Positions 15,393 to 22,917 of a stretch of DNA of 33,375 bases are shown one piece after another; the stretch's first letter is position 1; the number at the start of each line of letters is the position of its first letter. The notes under the pieces are model-generated. The model was not told the DNA's origin. It did not search any database and worked only from the letters and a program-made list of their open reading frames with translations. A program made the position numbers and the translations under genes. Source of the stretch: Acidimicrobiia bacterium (GTDB taxonomy: Bacteria > Actinomycetota > Acidimicrobiia > Acidimicrobiales > CAIXPF01); NCBI GenBank assembly GCA_009377505.1, contig WHTX01000017.1, positions 1-33,375 on the forward strand, written 5' to 3'.

Positions 15393-16469
15393 ATGATGGG
15401 TCGCCGGCGTCGGACCTCGATGCTGCAGGCCGCGCTCGCCATCACGTTCGCCGCCGCACTGGTGGTGGCCGCCATCCCCAGCGCGCCCGGGGCGCAGGGC
15501 CAACTCGACCAGGCCCGAGCCGAGGCCCAGGCCGTGGCCGAGCAGTTCGGCGCCGCGGAGACCGAGATCGGCCGGCTCGAGCGCGAGATCGCCGACGTCC
15601 AGGTGGCACTGGAGTCGGCCCGCGTCGCCTACGAGGCAGCGGCCGCGGAGATGAGCGAGGCCGCCGTCGAGCGCTACGTGCAGGCCGGCGAGGACCTCGA
15701 CCTCTTCGCCAGGGAAGAGGTCGACCGCCAGGCCCAGGTCGCCGCCCTGTCCCGCATCTTCTCCCAGCGGCGCAGCGACGACGCCGACCGGTTCCGGGCG
15801 CTGCGCCAGGATCTCGACATCCGCCAGGACCAGCTCGATCAGCTCCTGGCCAACCAGGAGGACGCGGTGGCCGAGCTCGACGCCCGTCGGGCCGAGCTGC
15901 TCGCCCTCGTCGACCACCTCGAGGAGCTGGCCCGCCAGCAGGCCGAGGAGGAGCGGCTGCGCCAGGAGGCGGCGGCCCAGGAGTCAGCCCAGGCCATGAC
16001 GGACGACGGCGCGGCGGACGACGGCGCGGCGGACGAGTCCGGCGGCGGCTCCGGCCGCGAACCGGCCTACATCCGCAGCGGTGCCGGAGGCACCTGCCCC
16101 GTGGCCGGGGGCAGCGCGTTCTCCAACACGTGGGGTGACGACCGCTCGGGAGGCCGCCGGCACGCCGGGGTGGACATGTTCTCCAACTACGGGGTCCCCG
16201 TCGTCGCCGTGGAGAGCGGCCACGCCGAGGAGAACACCGGGGGCGCGGGCGGCATCGGCGTCTACCTCACCGGCAGTTCGGGCCAGAGCTACTACTACGC
16301 CCACCTGCAGGAGGTCGGCACCACGGGCAGCGTCTCGGAGGGCACCGTCGTCGGCTACGTGGGCGACACGGGCAACGCCCGCGGGACGCCGCACCTGCAC
16401 TTCGAGGTGCACCCCGGCGGTTGGGGCACGGCGGTGAACCCTTATCCCTACGTCGCCTCCCGCTGCTGA
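15393..16469 (+). CDS. Secreted M23 peptidase with N-terminal coiled coil (murein hydrolase or activator type)
   Basis: 358 residues. MMGRRRRTSMLQAALAITFAAALVVAAIPSAPGAQG is a signal peptide. Residues about 38-200 form a long Ala/Glu/Gln-rich coiled coil (LDQARAEAQAVAEQF ... LDQLLANQEDAVAELDARRAELLALVDHLEEL). A repeated acidic linker (DDGAADDGAADE) precedes the C-terminal LytM domain. That domain keeps the zinc and catalytic residues: HAGVD (HxGxD), YYYAHLQE, and HLHFEVHP (HxH). The order coiled coil plus M23 resembles EnvC/NlpD/RipA-associated cell-wall proteins, and with all residues present it may be an active endopeptidase. The start at 15393 (ATGATG) was preferred to the track's GTG at 15357, which overlaps the promoter. 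It is convergent with the InhA-like gene. Confidence 0.88.
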   Translation: MMGRRRRTSMLQAALAITFAAALVVAAIPSAPGAQGQLDQARAEAQAVAEQFGAAETEIGRLEREIADVQVALESARVAYEAAAAEMSEAAVERYVQAGEDLDLFAREEVDRQAQVAALSRIFSQRRSDDADRFRALRQDLDIRQDQLDQLLANQEDAVAELDARRAELLALVDHLEELARQQAEEERLRQEAAAQESAQAMTDDGAADDGAADESGGGSGREPAYIRSGAGGTCPVAGGSAFSNTWGDDRSGGRRHAGVDMFSNYGVPVVAVESGHAEENTGGAGGIGVYLTGSSGQSYYYAHLQEVGTTGSVSEGTVVGYVGDTGNARGTPHLHFEVHPGGWGTAVNPYPYVASRC

Positions 16470-16504
16470 TCAGGCGCTGCCGAGCTGGCCCGCGCCGTAT
16501 GGCA

Positions 16505-17272
16505 TCAGGCGCCGATGGCGTGATAGCCACCGTCCACGTGGACGATCTCGCCCGTCGTGGCGGGGAACCAGTCCGAGAGCAGCGCCACGCAGGCCCGGGC
16601 GGTGGGCTCGGGGTCCCGGACGTCCCAGCCAAGGGGGGCACGGCCGCTCCAGGCGTCCTCGAAGGCGGCGAAGCCCGGGATCGAGCGGGCGGCCATCGTC
16701 TTCGTCGGGCCGGCGGCGACGAGGTTGACCCGGATGCCGTCCCGGCCGAGTTCGCGTGCCAGGTAGCGCGCCGTCGACTCGAGCGCCGCCTTCGCCACCC
16801 CCATCCAGTCGTAGGCGGGCCAGGCCACGGTGGCGTCGAAGTCGAGCCCGACGATCGAGCCGCCCCGGCCCATGAGGGGCGTCACCACTTCGGCCAGGGT
16901 CTTGAGGGAGTAGGCGCTGACCTGCAGGGCGATCGACACGTCGTCCCAGGTGGCGGCCATGAAGTCGCCGCCGAGGCAGGCGGGCGGGGCGAAGCCGATC
17001 GCGTGCAGGGCGCCGTCGACCGCTCCCCAGCGGTCGCCCAGGTCGGCGCGCACCGCCTCCACGTGCTCGGGCTGGGTCACGTCGAGCTCGAGTACCGGCG
17101 GGGGCGTGGGCAGCTTGCGGGCCACCCGCTCGGTGAGGGACAGGCCACGACCAGCGCCGGTGAGGACGATCTCGGCTCCCTGTTCCTGGGCGACGCGGGC
17201 CACGCTGAATCCCAGCGACGCGTCGGTCAGCACTCCGGTCACGAGGATGCGCTTGCCTTCTAGCAGTCCCAT
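16505..17272 (-). CDS. fabI: Enoyl-[acyl-carrier-protein] reductase (NADH), InhA/FabI-type
   Basis: 255 residues of the short-chain dehydrogenase fold in its enoyl-reductase variant. Visible are ILVTGVLTDASLGFSVAR (the FabI/InhA NAD-binding loop), LELDVTQPEHV, LHAIGFAPP, and the catalytic WPAYDWMGVAKAALE with Tyr154 and Lys161. RVNLVAAGPTKTMAARSIPGF and GEIVHVDGGYHAIG close the protein. The segment WPAYDWMGVAKAALES is closer to mycobacterial InhA than to E. coli FabI. It reduces the enoyl-ACP double bond in fatty-acid synthesis. The ATG at 17272 has a GGAGGAG Shine-Dalgarno and a 28-nt leader after a TAACGT box, unlike the many leaderless genes here. It is divergent from npdG and convergent with the M23 gene. 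Confidence 0.93.
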   Translation of the reverse strand: MGLLEGKRILVTGVLTDASLGFSVARVAQEQGAEIVLTGAGRGLSLTERVARKLPTPPPVLELDVTQPEHVEAVRADLGDRWGAVDGALHAIGFAPPACLGGDFMAATWDDVSIALQVSAYSLKTLAEVVTPLMGRGGSIVGLDFDATVAWPAYDWMGVAKAALESTARYLARELGRDGIRVNLVAAGPTKTMAARSIPGFAAFEDAWSGRAPLGWDVRDPEPTARACVALLSDWFPATTGEIVHVDGGYHAIGA

Positions 17273-17300
17273 GCTCCTCCGATCCCGACGTGGGGCCCAG

Positions 17301-17306
17301 ACGTTA
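17301..17306 (-). promoter_or_regulatory. -10 box (TAACGT) of the fabI/inhA-like gene
   Basis: TAACGT on the minus strand, 28 nt before the ATG; the leader carries GGAGGAG next to the start codon. Confidence 0.45.
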
Positions 17307-17380
17307 CGCGACGGCTCGTGGCCGGGGTGCGGTCGGGCCGGGCCGCAATGGGCGGTCGCGGCCGCGGAGCCACCGTCGGG

Positions 17381-17386
17381 TAACGT
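17381..17386 (+). promoter_or_regulatory. -10 box (TAACGT) for the leaderless npdG-like mRNA
   Basis: TAACGT ends 8 nt before the GTG at 17395. It is identical to the divergent fabI box 75 bp away on the other strand. Confidence 0.5.
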
Positions 17387-17394
17387 CGGCCGCC

Positions 17395-18051
17395 GTGAGA
17401 ATCGGCGTCCTGGGATCTACGGGCCCGGCGGGGAGTGGCCTCGCCGTACGGCTCGCATCGGTGGGGTACGAGGTGGTCATGGGCTCGCGCTCCCGCTACC
17501 GCGCGCTCGAGGTGCGCGACCACCTGGTCGAGCGATGGGAGGGGCGAGAGCTGGCCATCGACGCCGCCGACAATGCCGGTGCCGCCGCGGCCGACGTCGT
17601 CGTGCTGGCCACGCCGTGGGACGCGGCGTCGGCCACGGCGATGAGCGTGGCCGACAAGCTCAAGGGCAAGGTCGTGCTCTGCATGTGCAACGCCCTGGCC
17701 AAGGTGGGCCACGAGTTCCAACCGCTCGTGCCGCCCCGGGGCTCGGTGGCGGCGTCGGTGCAGGCGGCGGTGCCCCGCTCCCTCGTCGCCGCGGCCATGC
17801 ACCACGTGCCGGCCAAGGAGCTCGGCACGATCTCGGAGCCGGTGGAGAGCGACGTGCTCGTCTGCTCCGACCACCCCAAGGCCACCGAGGTGGTGTGCGA
17901 CATCGTCACCAAGATGCCGAACCTGCGGGCCCTCGACGCCGGCGAGCTGTCCAACGCCGCCCCCATCGAGGCCTTCGCCGCCGTGCTGTTGCAGCTGAAC
18001 GTCCGTTATCGCACCCGTGCCGCGGTGAAGTTCACCGGGATCGACCCGTGA
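17395..18051 (+). CDS. npdG: F420-dependent NADP reductase (NpdG/FNO family)
   Basis: 218 residues. The N-terminal Rossmann fold reads VRIGVLGSTGPAGSGLAVRLASVGYEVVMGSRS, with the SR pair that binds the NADP phosphate. ADVVVLATPWDAA, KLKGKVVLCMCNAL and VPRSLVAAAMHHVPAKELG follow. The C-terminal half has VESDVLVCSDHPKATEVV, MPNLRALDAGELSNAAPIEAFAAVLLQLNVRYRTRAAVKFTGI, the usual ending of the F420:NADP oxidoreductase family. It moves hydride between NADPH and coenzyme F420, in actinobacteria mainly to supply F420H2. The GTG at 17395 follows the -10 box; the track's start at 17290 would place the promoter inside the protein. mshC begins 55 bp after its stop on the same strand. Confidence 0.9.
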   Translation: MRIGVLGSTGPAGSGLAVRLASVGYEVVMGSRSRYRALEVRDHLVERWEGRELAIDAADNAGAAAADVVVLATPWDAASATAMSVADKLKGKVVLCMCNALAKVGHEFQPLVPPRGSVAASVQAAVPRSLVAAAMHHVPAKELGTISEPVESDVLVCSDHPKATEVVCDIVTKMPNLRALDAGELSNAAPIEAFAAVLLQLNVRYRTRAAVKFTGIDP

Positions 18052-18106
18052 AGGGCGCTCGCCCGCCCTCGCCGCGTGCCGCGTCGCCGGCCTGGGGACG
18101 GGGGGC

Positions 18107-19252
18107 ATGAGCGGCCCCCGCGGCGTCGGCGAGCCCCTCCGGATCTACGACACGCCGCGGCGGGAGGTCGTCCCCTTCGAGGGCGGCGAGCTCGTCACCC
18201 TCTACACCTGTGGGATCACGCCCTACGACGCCACCCACCTGGGCCATGCGGCCACGTTCGTGACCTACGACGTGCTCCAGCGCCGCCTGCGGGACCGGGG
18301 CCACGACACGCGCTGCGTGCGCAACATCACCGACGTGGACGACCCGTTGCTGGTCAAGGCGAATGAGCTCAGCATCCACTACCTCGACCTCGCCGCCGCC
18401 GAGGTGGCCCGCTTCGACGACGACATGAAGGCGCTGGGACAGCTGCCGGTCTACGCCGAGCCCCGCGCCACGTCAGCCATCGCCGAGATCCGCAAGGTGG
18501 TCGCCGAGCTGATCGACACCAGCTTCGCCTACGCGGTGGACGGCTGGGTCTACTTCGACGTATCGAGCTACCCCGCCTACGGCAGCCTGTCCCACTACGA
18601 CCACGAGACGATGCTGCGCCTCTCGGCCGAGCGGGGTGGCGACCCGGGCGACACCCGGAAGCGCAACCCGCTCGACTTCGTGCTGTGGCGGCCATCAGAG
18701 GACGGCGAGCCGGCCTGGGAATCGTTGTGGGGCCCGGGGCGGCCGGGTTGGCACATCGAGTGCACGGCGCTGGCGAGGCGGGAGCTCGAGACGGACACGG
18801 TCGACATCCACGGAGGCGGCGGCGACCTGATCTTCCCCCACCACGAGTCCTCGGCCGCCCAGTCGGCGTGCCTGACGGGCAAGCCGCTCGCTCGCTATTG
18901 GATGCACCAGGCCATGGTCCGCATGGACGGCCACAAGATGTCCAAGTCGCTCGGGAACATGGTGTTCGTGTCCGACCTGCGCGACGAGTGGGACCCCATG
19001 GCCATCCGGCTGACGCTCCTCGCCGAGCACTACCGCACGCCGTGGGAGTGGCACGACAAGCGCATGGCCGAGGCCACGGCGCGCCTCGAGCGCTGGTCGG
19101 AGGCGGGCGACGGCGACGGCGGGCTCGACGCGGTGCGACGGGCGCTCGACGACGACCTCGACACCCCCGCCGCCGTGGCCGCCGTCGACGCCGCCGCGAC
19201 CGAGGGCAACGGCGTGTCCCGAGCCGCCGCGCTGCTCGGCGTGCGCACGTAG
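18107..19252 (+). CDS. mshC: Cysteine:glucosaminyl-inositol ligase MshC (mycothiol synthesis)
   Basis: 381 residues, a little shorter than typical MshC proteins of about 410. It is a class I aminoacyl-tRNA-synthetase-like enzyme derived from CysRS. LYTCGITPYDATHLGHAATFVTYDVL is the MshC hallmark: Cys35 is the first zinc ligand and HLGH (44-47) the HIGH motif. WHIECTAL and IFPHHESSAAQ supply the other zinc ligands, and HKMSKSLGN is KMSKS. The region after KMSKS is short and lacks the tRNA anticodon-binding domain of real CysRS, which separates the two. It joins Cys to GlcN-inositol using ATP, the step before acetylation to mycothiol. It follows npdG closely and may be cotranscribed with it. 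Confidence 0.92.
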   Translation: MSGPRGVGEPLRIYDTPRREVVPFEGGELVTLYTCGITPYDATHLGHAATFVTYDVLQRRLRDRGHDTRCVRNITDVDDPLLVKANELSIHYLDLAAAEVARFDDDMKALGQLPVYAEPRATSAIAEIRKVVAELIDTSFAYAVDGWVYFDVSSYPAYGSLSHYDHETMLRLSAERGGDPGDTRKRNPLDFVLWRPSEDGEPAWESLWGPGRPGWHIECTALARRELETDTVDIHGGGGDLIFPHHESSAAQSACLTGKPLARYWMHQAMVRMDGHKMSKSLGNMVFVSDLRDEWDPMAIRLTLLAEHYRTPWEWHDKRMAEATARLERWSEAGDGDGGLDAVRRALDDDLDTPAAVAAVDAAATEGNGVSRAAALLGVRT

Positions 19253-19358
19253 CTCGCCGGGCATCGCTCCTCGAATCGGCAGGACTGGCCCGGTCGTCCG
19301 GCACGGTCGGTGCGCCCGGTCGCCTGGCAGCGGGGACGCGTGGCCGCCTCGGCGCGGC

Positions 19359-19364
19359 TACGGT
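19359..19364 (+). promoter_or_regulatory. -10 box (TACGGT) for the leaderless LLM oxidoreductase mRNA
   Basis: TACGGT ends 8 nt before the chosen GTG at 19373 and supports that start over the track's 19310. Confidence 0.5.
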
Positions 19365-19372
19365 CCGCGTTC

Positions 19373-20233
19373 GTGCAGCTCGGCGTGACGTTTCCCCAGA
19401 TCGAGATCGGCAGCGACATCGGCGTCGTGCGCGAGTACGCGCAGGCCGCCGAGGAGCTCGGCTTCGACTACCTGTTGGCCTACGACCACGTGCTCGGCGC
19501 AGGCCGCGGCACCCGGCCCGACTGGACCGGCCCCTACGACTCCTCGAGCCTCTTCCACGAGCCCTTCACCCTGTTCTCGTGGCTGGCGGCAGTGGCGCCC
19601 GGCCTGTCCCTCGTGACCGGCGTGATCATCCTGCCCCAGCGCCAGACGGCCCTAGTCGCCAAGCAGGCCGCCCAGGTCGACCTGCTCTGCGGGGGCCGGT
19701 TCCGCCTCGGTGTCGGGCTCGGCTGGAACGACGTCGAGTACGAGGCGCTGGGCGAGCCGTTCACGAACCGCGGCCGCCGGGCTGACGAGCAGATCGCGCT
19801 CCTGCGCCAGCTGTGGACCACGGAGCACGTCACCTTCGAGGGCCGCTACCACAAGGTCACCGACGCCGGCATAAACCCCCTCCCGCCCCAGCGCCCCATT
19901 CCTATCTGGGTCGGCGGCCTCTCCGACGCCGCCATCGAGCGGGTGGGCCGCCTCGGTGACGGCTGGTTCCCCATGGGCAAGCCGAGCGAGCGCAACGGGG
20001 CCCGCATCGAGCGGTTCCGCCAGGTGGCCGAGTCCGAGGGCCGCGACCCCGCCGCCATCGGCATCGACGCCCGGGTCGAGTTCGGGACCGGGGGCGAAGC
20101 GGACTGGCAGGCCACGGCGGAGGCCTGGCGCCAGCTGGGCGCCACCCACGTCGGGGTGAACACGATGAACGCCGGGCTGAAGGGCGCCGAGCACATCGAC
20201 GCCATCCGTCGCTTCCGCGAGGCGATGGCCTGA
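19373..20233 (+). CDS. LLM-class (luciferase-like) F420-dependent oxidoreductase
   Basis: 286 residues. The bacterial-luciferase-like barrel is evident: QLGVTFPQIEIGSDIGVVREYAQAAEELGFDYLLAYDHV at the N-terminus, LSLVTGVIILPQRQTALVAKQAAQVDLLCGGRFRLGVGLGWNDVEYEALG in the middle (a signature of the F420 subgroup), and PIPIWVGGLSDAAIERVGRLGDGWFP. LVTGVIILPQR contains the bulge region that contacts the F420 deazaflavin in this class. These enzymes use F420 or FMN to oxidise or reduce varied substrates; this one's substrate is not evident. The GTG at 19373 follows a -10 box and starts exactly at the first conserved strand. An NpdG-like F420 reductase is encoded two genes upstream. Confidence 0.9.
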   Translation: MQLGVTFPQIEIGSDIGVVREYAQAAEELGFDYLLAYDHVLGAGRGTRPDWTGPYDSSSLFHEPFTLFSWLAAVAPGLSLVTGVIILPQRQTALVAKQAAQVDLLCGGRFRLGVGLGWNDVEYEALGEPFTNRGRRADEQIALLRQLWTTEHVTFEGRYHKVTDAGINPLPPQRPIPIWVGGLSDAAIERVGRLGDGWFPMGKPSERNGARIERFRQVAESEGRDPAAIGIDARVEFGTGGEADWQATAEAWRQLGATHVGVNTMNAGLKGAEHIDAIRRFREAMA

Positions 20234-20243
20234 CTCTGCTCGT

Positions 20244-20262
20244 CGCCGCCCCCGAGGCGGCG
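20244..20262 (+). terminator. Hairpin after the LLM oxidoreductase gene
   Basis: CGCCGCC-CCCGA-GGCGGCG: perfect 7-bp stem, 10 bp after the stop codon. It is followed by a short pyrimidine-rich stretch (CCTTTCCTCC) further on but no immediate T tract. Confidence 0.4.
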
Positions 20263-20345
20263 CAGACGACCAGGCCTTTCCTCCGACGGGGCGACGACGG
20301 GCCAACCGAGGTCGAACACCTTCGGGCCGGAGTCAGGGCCGGGGG

Positions 20346-20351
20346 TAGGCT
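20346..20351 (+). promoter_or_regulatory. -10 box (TAGGCT) for the leaderless thrS mRNA
   Basis: TAGGCT ends 8 nt before the thrS ATG. No T-box or other long leader can lie between them. Confidence 0.5.
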
Positions 20352-20359
20352 CCGGGCCG

Positions 20360-22369
20360 ATGGCCGAGATCACGATCACCCTCCCCGACGGTTCCGCCCG
20401 CACACTGCACGCCGGCGCCACCGGGACTGATCTCGCCATGGCGATCGGCTCCCGCCTGGCCAAGGCGGCGGTCATCGTGGAGGTCGACGGCACCGAGGCC
20501 GACCTGGCCCTGCCCCTGCACGACGGGGCCACGGTCAAGGTGGTCACGGCCGACAGCGAGCGGGGGCTCTACACCATCCGCCACTCCACGGCGCACGTCA
20601 TGGCCCAGGCCGTGCTCGACCTGTGGCCCGGTGCCGCCTTCGCCATCGGCCCCCCCGTCGAGAACGGCTTCTACTACGACTTCGAGTTGCCGGGCGGCGG
20701 CACGTTCTCGGCCGAGGACCTGCCCCGCATCGAGGCACGCATGCGCGAGATCATCGCCGAGGGGCAGCCCTTCGTACGCCGTGAGGTATCTGTCGCCGAA
20801 GGCCTCGAGATCTTCGCCGACCAGCCCTACAAGTCCGAGATCATCGCGGGCACGGTCGAGGACCCGACCTCGGTGACGGAGAAGGGGGTGGTCCGCCTCT
20901 ACGCCAACCCCCCGAAGGAGCGAAGCGAGTCGCCCGAGCGGCGGAGAGCGGGCAAGCGACCGTTCACCGATCTGTGCCGGGGCCCCCACGTGCCCGCCAC
21001 CGACCGCTTCCTCGGGCACTTCAGGCTCATGCGGGTGGCCGGCGCCTACTGGCGGGGCGATGTCGACCAGCCCATGCTGCAGCGCGTCTACGGCACGGCG
21101 TGGGCGACCAAGAAGGAGCTCGACGCCCACCTCCACCAGCTCGAGGAGGCAGAGAAGCGCGACCACCGCCGCCTGGCTGTCGAGCTCGACCTGGTGTCCT
21201 GGCCGCCGGAGCTGGGCCCGGGCCTGGCCGTGTGGCACCCCAAGGGGGCCACGGTGCGCCGGGTCATGGAGGACTACTCGCGCGCCCGGCACGCGACGGG
21301 CGGCTACGAGTTCGCATACTCGCCCAACATCGCCCGCTCGACGTTGTGGGAGACGTCTGGCCACCTCGACTTCTACGCCGACTCCATGTACCCGCCCATG
21401 GAGCTCGACGGGGGGACGAGGTACTACCCCAAGCCCATGAACTGCCCGTTCCACATGCTCATCTTCCGCTCCCAGCAGCGCTCCTACCGCGAACTGCCGC
21501 TGCGGCTGTTCGAGCTGGGCATGGTGTACCGCTACGAGCTCTCGGGCGTCATCCACGGGCTGCTGCGCTCCCGGGGCTTCACCCAGGACGATGCCCACAT
21601 CTTCTGCACGAACGACCAGATCGTGGACGAGGTCGCATCGCTGCTGAACTTCGTGATCGACATCTTGCGCAAGTTCGGTTTCGAGGAGTTCGAGGCCAAC
21701 CTGTCGACCCGTCCGGAGGAGAAGTCCATCGGTACGGACGACGACTGGGCGTCGGCCACCGAGGCCCTGCGCCTGGCGCTCGTGCGCGAGCACGTGCCCT
21801 ACGCGGTGGACGAGGGCGGTGGCGCGTTCTACGGCCCGAAGATCGACGTCAAGGTCAAGGACGCCATCGGCCGGGCCTGGCAGCTGTCGACCATCCAGTG
21901 CGACTTCCAGAACTCCCGTCTCTTCGGGCTCGAGTACGTGGGCCCCGACGGGCGCCGCCATCAGCCCGCCGTCATCCACCGGGCGCTGTTCGGTTCCGTC
22001 GAGCGCTTCTTCGGCGTGCTGCTCGAGCACTATGCCGGAGCCTTCCCGACCTGGCTCGCCCCGGTGCAGGCTCGCGTCCTGCCCGTGCAGGACCTCCAGG
22101 ACGGCTACGCCGCCGACGTCGTCGCCCAGCTGCGGCAGGCCGGGGTGAGGTCGGATTTGGTGCACGCGGACGAGCCCCTCGGCGGGCGCATCCGCCGGGC
22201 CAAACTCGAGAAGCTGCCCTACGTGCTCGTGGTCGGCCCCGACGACGTCGCTGCGGGCACCGTCGGCGTGAACCCCCGGGGGGGCGAGGTCGAACGAGGG
22301 GTGCCCGTCGAGACCTTCGTCGCCCGCCTCGGCGCCGAGGTCGCGCCCTACATGGTCAGCGGAGCATGA
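20360..22369 (+). CDS. thrS: Threonine--tRNA ligase
   Basis: 669 residues. Domain order is normal: TGS domain (1-60, ITITLPDGSARTLHAGATG), editing domain with HSTAHVMAQAVLDLWPGAAFAIGPPVENGFYYDF, then the class II catalytic core and anticodon-binding domain. Motif 2 is in the MVYRYELSGVIHGLLRSRGFTQDDAHIFC segment; zinc ligands are Cys in MNCPFHM and the two later His residues. GGAFYGPKIDVKVKDAIGRAWQLSTIQCDF and the C-terminal DLVHADEPLGGRIRRAKLEKLPYVLVVG are typical. It charges tRNA-Thr. One oddity is an Arg/Glu/Ser-rich stretch (PPKERSESPERRRAGKR, about 184-200) just before DLCRGPH that looks like an in-frame insertion. The HIT gene follows after 22 bp. Confidence 0.97.
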   Translation: MAEITITLPDGSARTLHAGATGTDLAMAIGSRLAKAAVIVEVDGTEADLALPLHDGATVKVVTADSERGLYTIRHSTAHVMAQAVLDLWPGAAFAIGPPVENGFYYDFELPGGGTFSAEDLPRIEARMREIIAEGQPFVRREVSVAEGLEIFADQPYKSEIIAGTVEDPTSVTEKGVVRLYANPPKERSESPERRRAGKRPFTDLCRGPHVPATDRFLGHFRLMRVAGAYWRGDVDQPMLQRVYGTAWATKKELDAHLHQLEEAEKRDHRRLAVELDLVSWPPELGPGLAVWHPKGATVRRVMEDYSRARHATGGYEFAYSPNIARSTLWETSGHLDFYADSMYPPMELDGGTRYYPKPMNCPFHMLIFRSQQRSYRELPLRLFELGMVYRYELSGVIHGLLRSRGFTQDDAHIFCTNDQIVDEVASLLNFVIDILRKFGFEEFEANLSTRPEEKSIGTDDDWASATEALRLALVREHVPYAVDEGGGAFYGPKIDVKVKDAIGRAWQLSTIQCDFQNSRLFGLEYVGPDGRRHQPAVIHRALFGSVERFFGVLLEHYAGAFPTWLAPVQARVLPVQDLQDGYAADVVAQLRQAGVRSDLVHADEPLGGRIRRAKLEKLPYVLVVGPDDVAAGTVGVNPRGGEVERGVPVETFVARLGAEVAPYMVSGA

Positions 22370-22391
22370 CGGGCGTCGAGGTCGCCGGGGC

Positions 22392-22904
22392 GTGAGCGGG
22401 GGCGCGATGGAGCGCCTCTGGGCCGGCTGGCGCTCGGCCTACGTCGGCGGGCTGGACGGCCGGCCGCCGACGGGGGAGGGGTCCCTCTTCGAGCGGATCC
22501 TGCGCTCGGGCCTGCCCGACGACGAGACCTACGTGGTGTGGCGAGGCGAGCAGTGCTCGGCCCTGCTCAACGCCTATCCGTACACCTCGGGTCACCTCAT
22601 GGTGCTGCCGAACCGAGCCATTGCCGAGCTCGACGACTTGAGCGAGGCCGAGGCGGACGAGCTGTGGGCGGCCACCCGCCGTGCCGTGCGCGCCGTGCGC
22701 GCCGCCTACCGCCCTGAAGGGGTGAACGTCGGGCTGAACCTCGGCCTCGCCGCCGGTGCCGGGGTCCCCGACCACCTCCACGTCCACGTGCTGCCCCGGT
22801 GGAGCGGCGACACGAACTTCACCACTGCCGTGGCCGAGGCGCGGGTGCTGCCCGAGCCCCTCGGGGTGAGCTGGGAGCGCCTCGTCGCAGCCTGGCCCGG
22901 CTAG
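22392..22904 (+). CDS. HIT-family hydrolase/Ap4A phosphorylase-like protein
   Basis: 170 residues. MERLWAGWRSAYV at the N-terminus, then AYPYTSGHLMVLPNRAIAELDDLSEAEADELW and GVNVGLNLGLAAGAGVPDHLHVHVLPRWSGDTNF. The HLHVHVLP is the histidine triad whose middle His is the nucleophile. The long WSGDTNF extension after the triad is characteristic of the actinobacterial HIT proteins found between thrS and pgsA, related to Ap4A phosphorylases. They hydrolyse or phosphorolyse nucleotidyl substrates. The start at GTG 22392 follows the track; ATG 22407 is an equally good choice. It lies 22 bp after thrS and 13 bp before the next gene, inside the thrS-pgsA-pimA block. Confidence 0.88.
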   Translation: MSGGAMERLWAGWRSAYVGGLDGRPPTGEGSLFERILRSGLPDDETYVVWRGEQCSALLNAYPYTSGHLMVLPNRAIAELDDLSEAEADELWAATRRAVRAVRAAYRPEGVNVGLNLGLAAGAGVPDHLHVHVLPRWSGDTNFTTAVAEARVLPEPLGVSWERLVAAWPG

Positions 22905-22905
22905 C

Positions 22906-22911
22906 TACCGT
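22906..22911 (+). promoter_or_regulatory. -10 box (TACCGT) between the HIT gene and the next membrane protein gene
   Basis: TACCGT ends 6 nt before the GTG at 22918 and starts only 2 nt after the HIT stop, giving an internal leaderless promoter in the block. Confidence 0.4.
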
Positions 22912-22917
22912 TGCCGC

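Noticed and set aside
18107-19252. cysS (cysteinyl-tRNA synthetase)
   Set aside because: The CGITPYDATHLGHAAT motif and the missing anticodon-binding domain identify MshC, not CysRS.
20234-20359. T-box or other riboswitch before thrS
   Set aside because: The -10 box lies only 8 nt before the ATG, there is no T-box consensus, and the one clear hairpin fits better as a terminator of the upstream gene.
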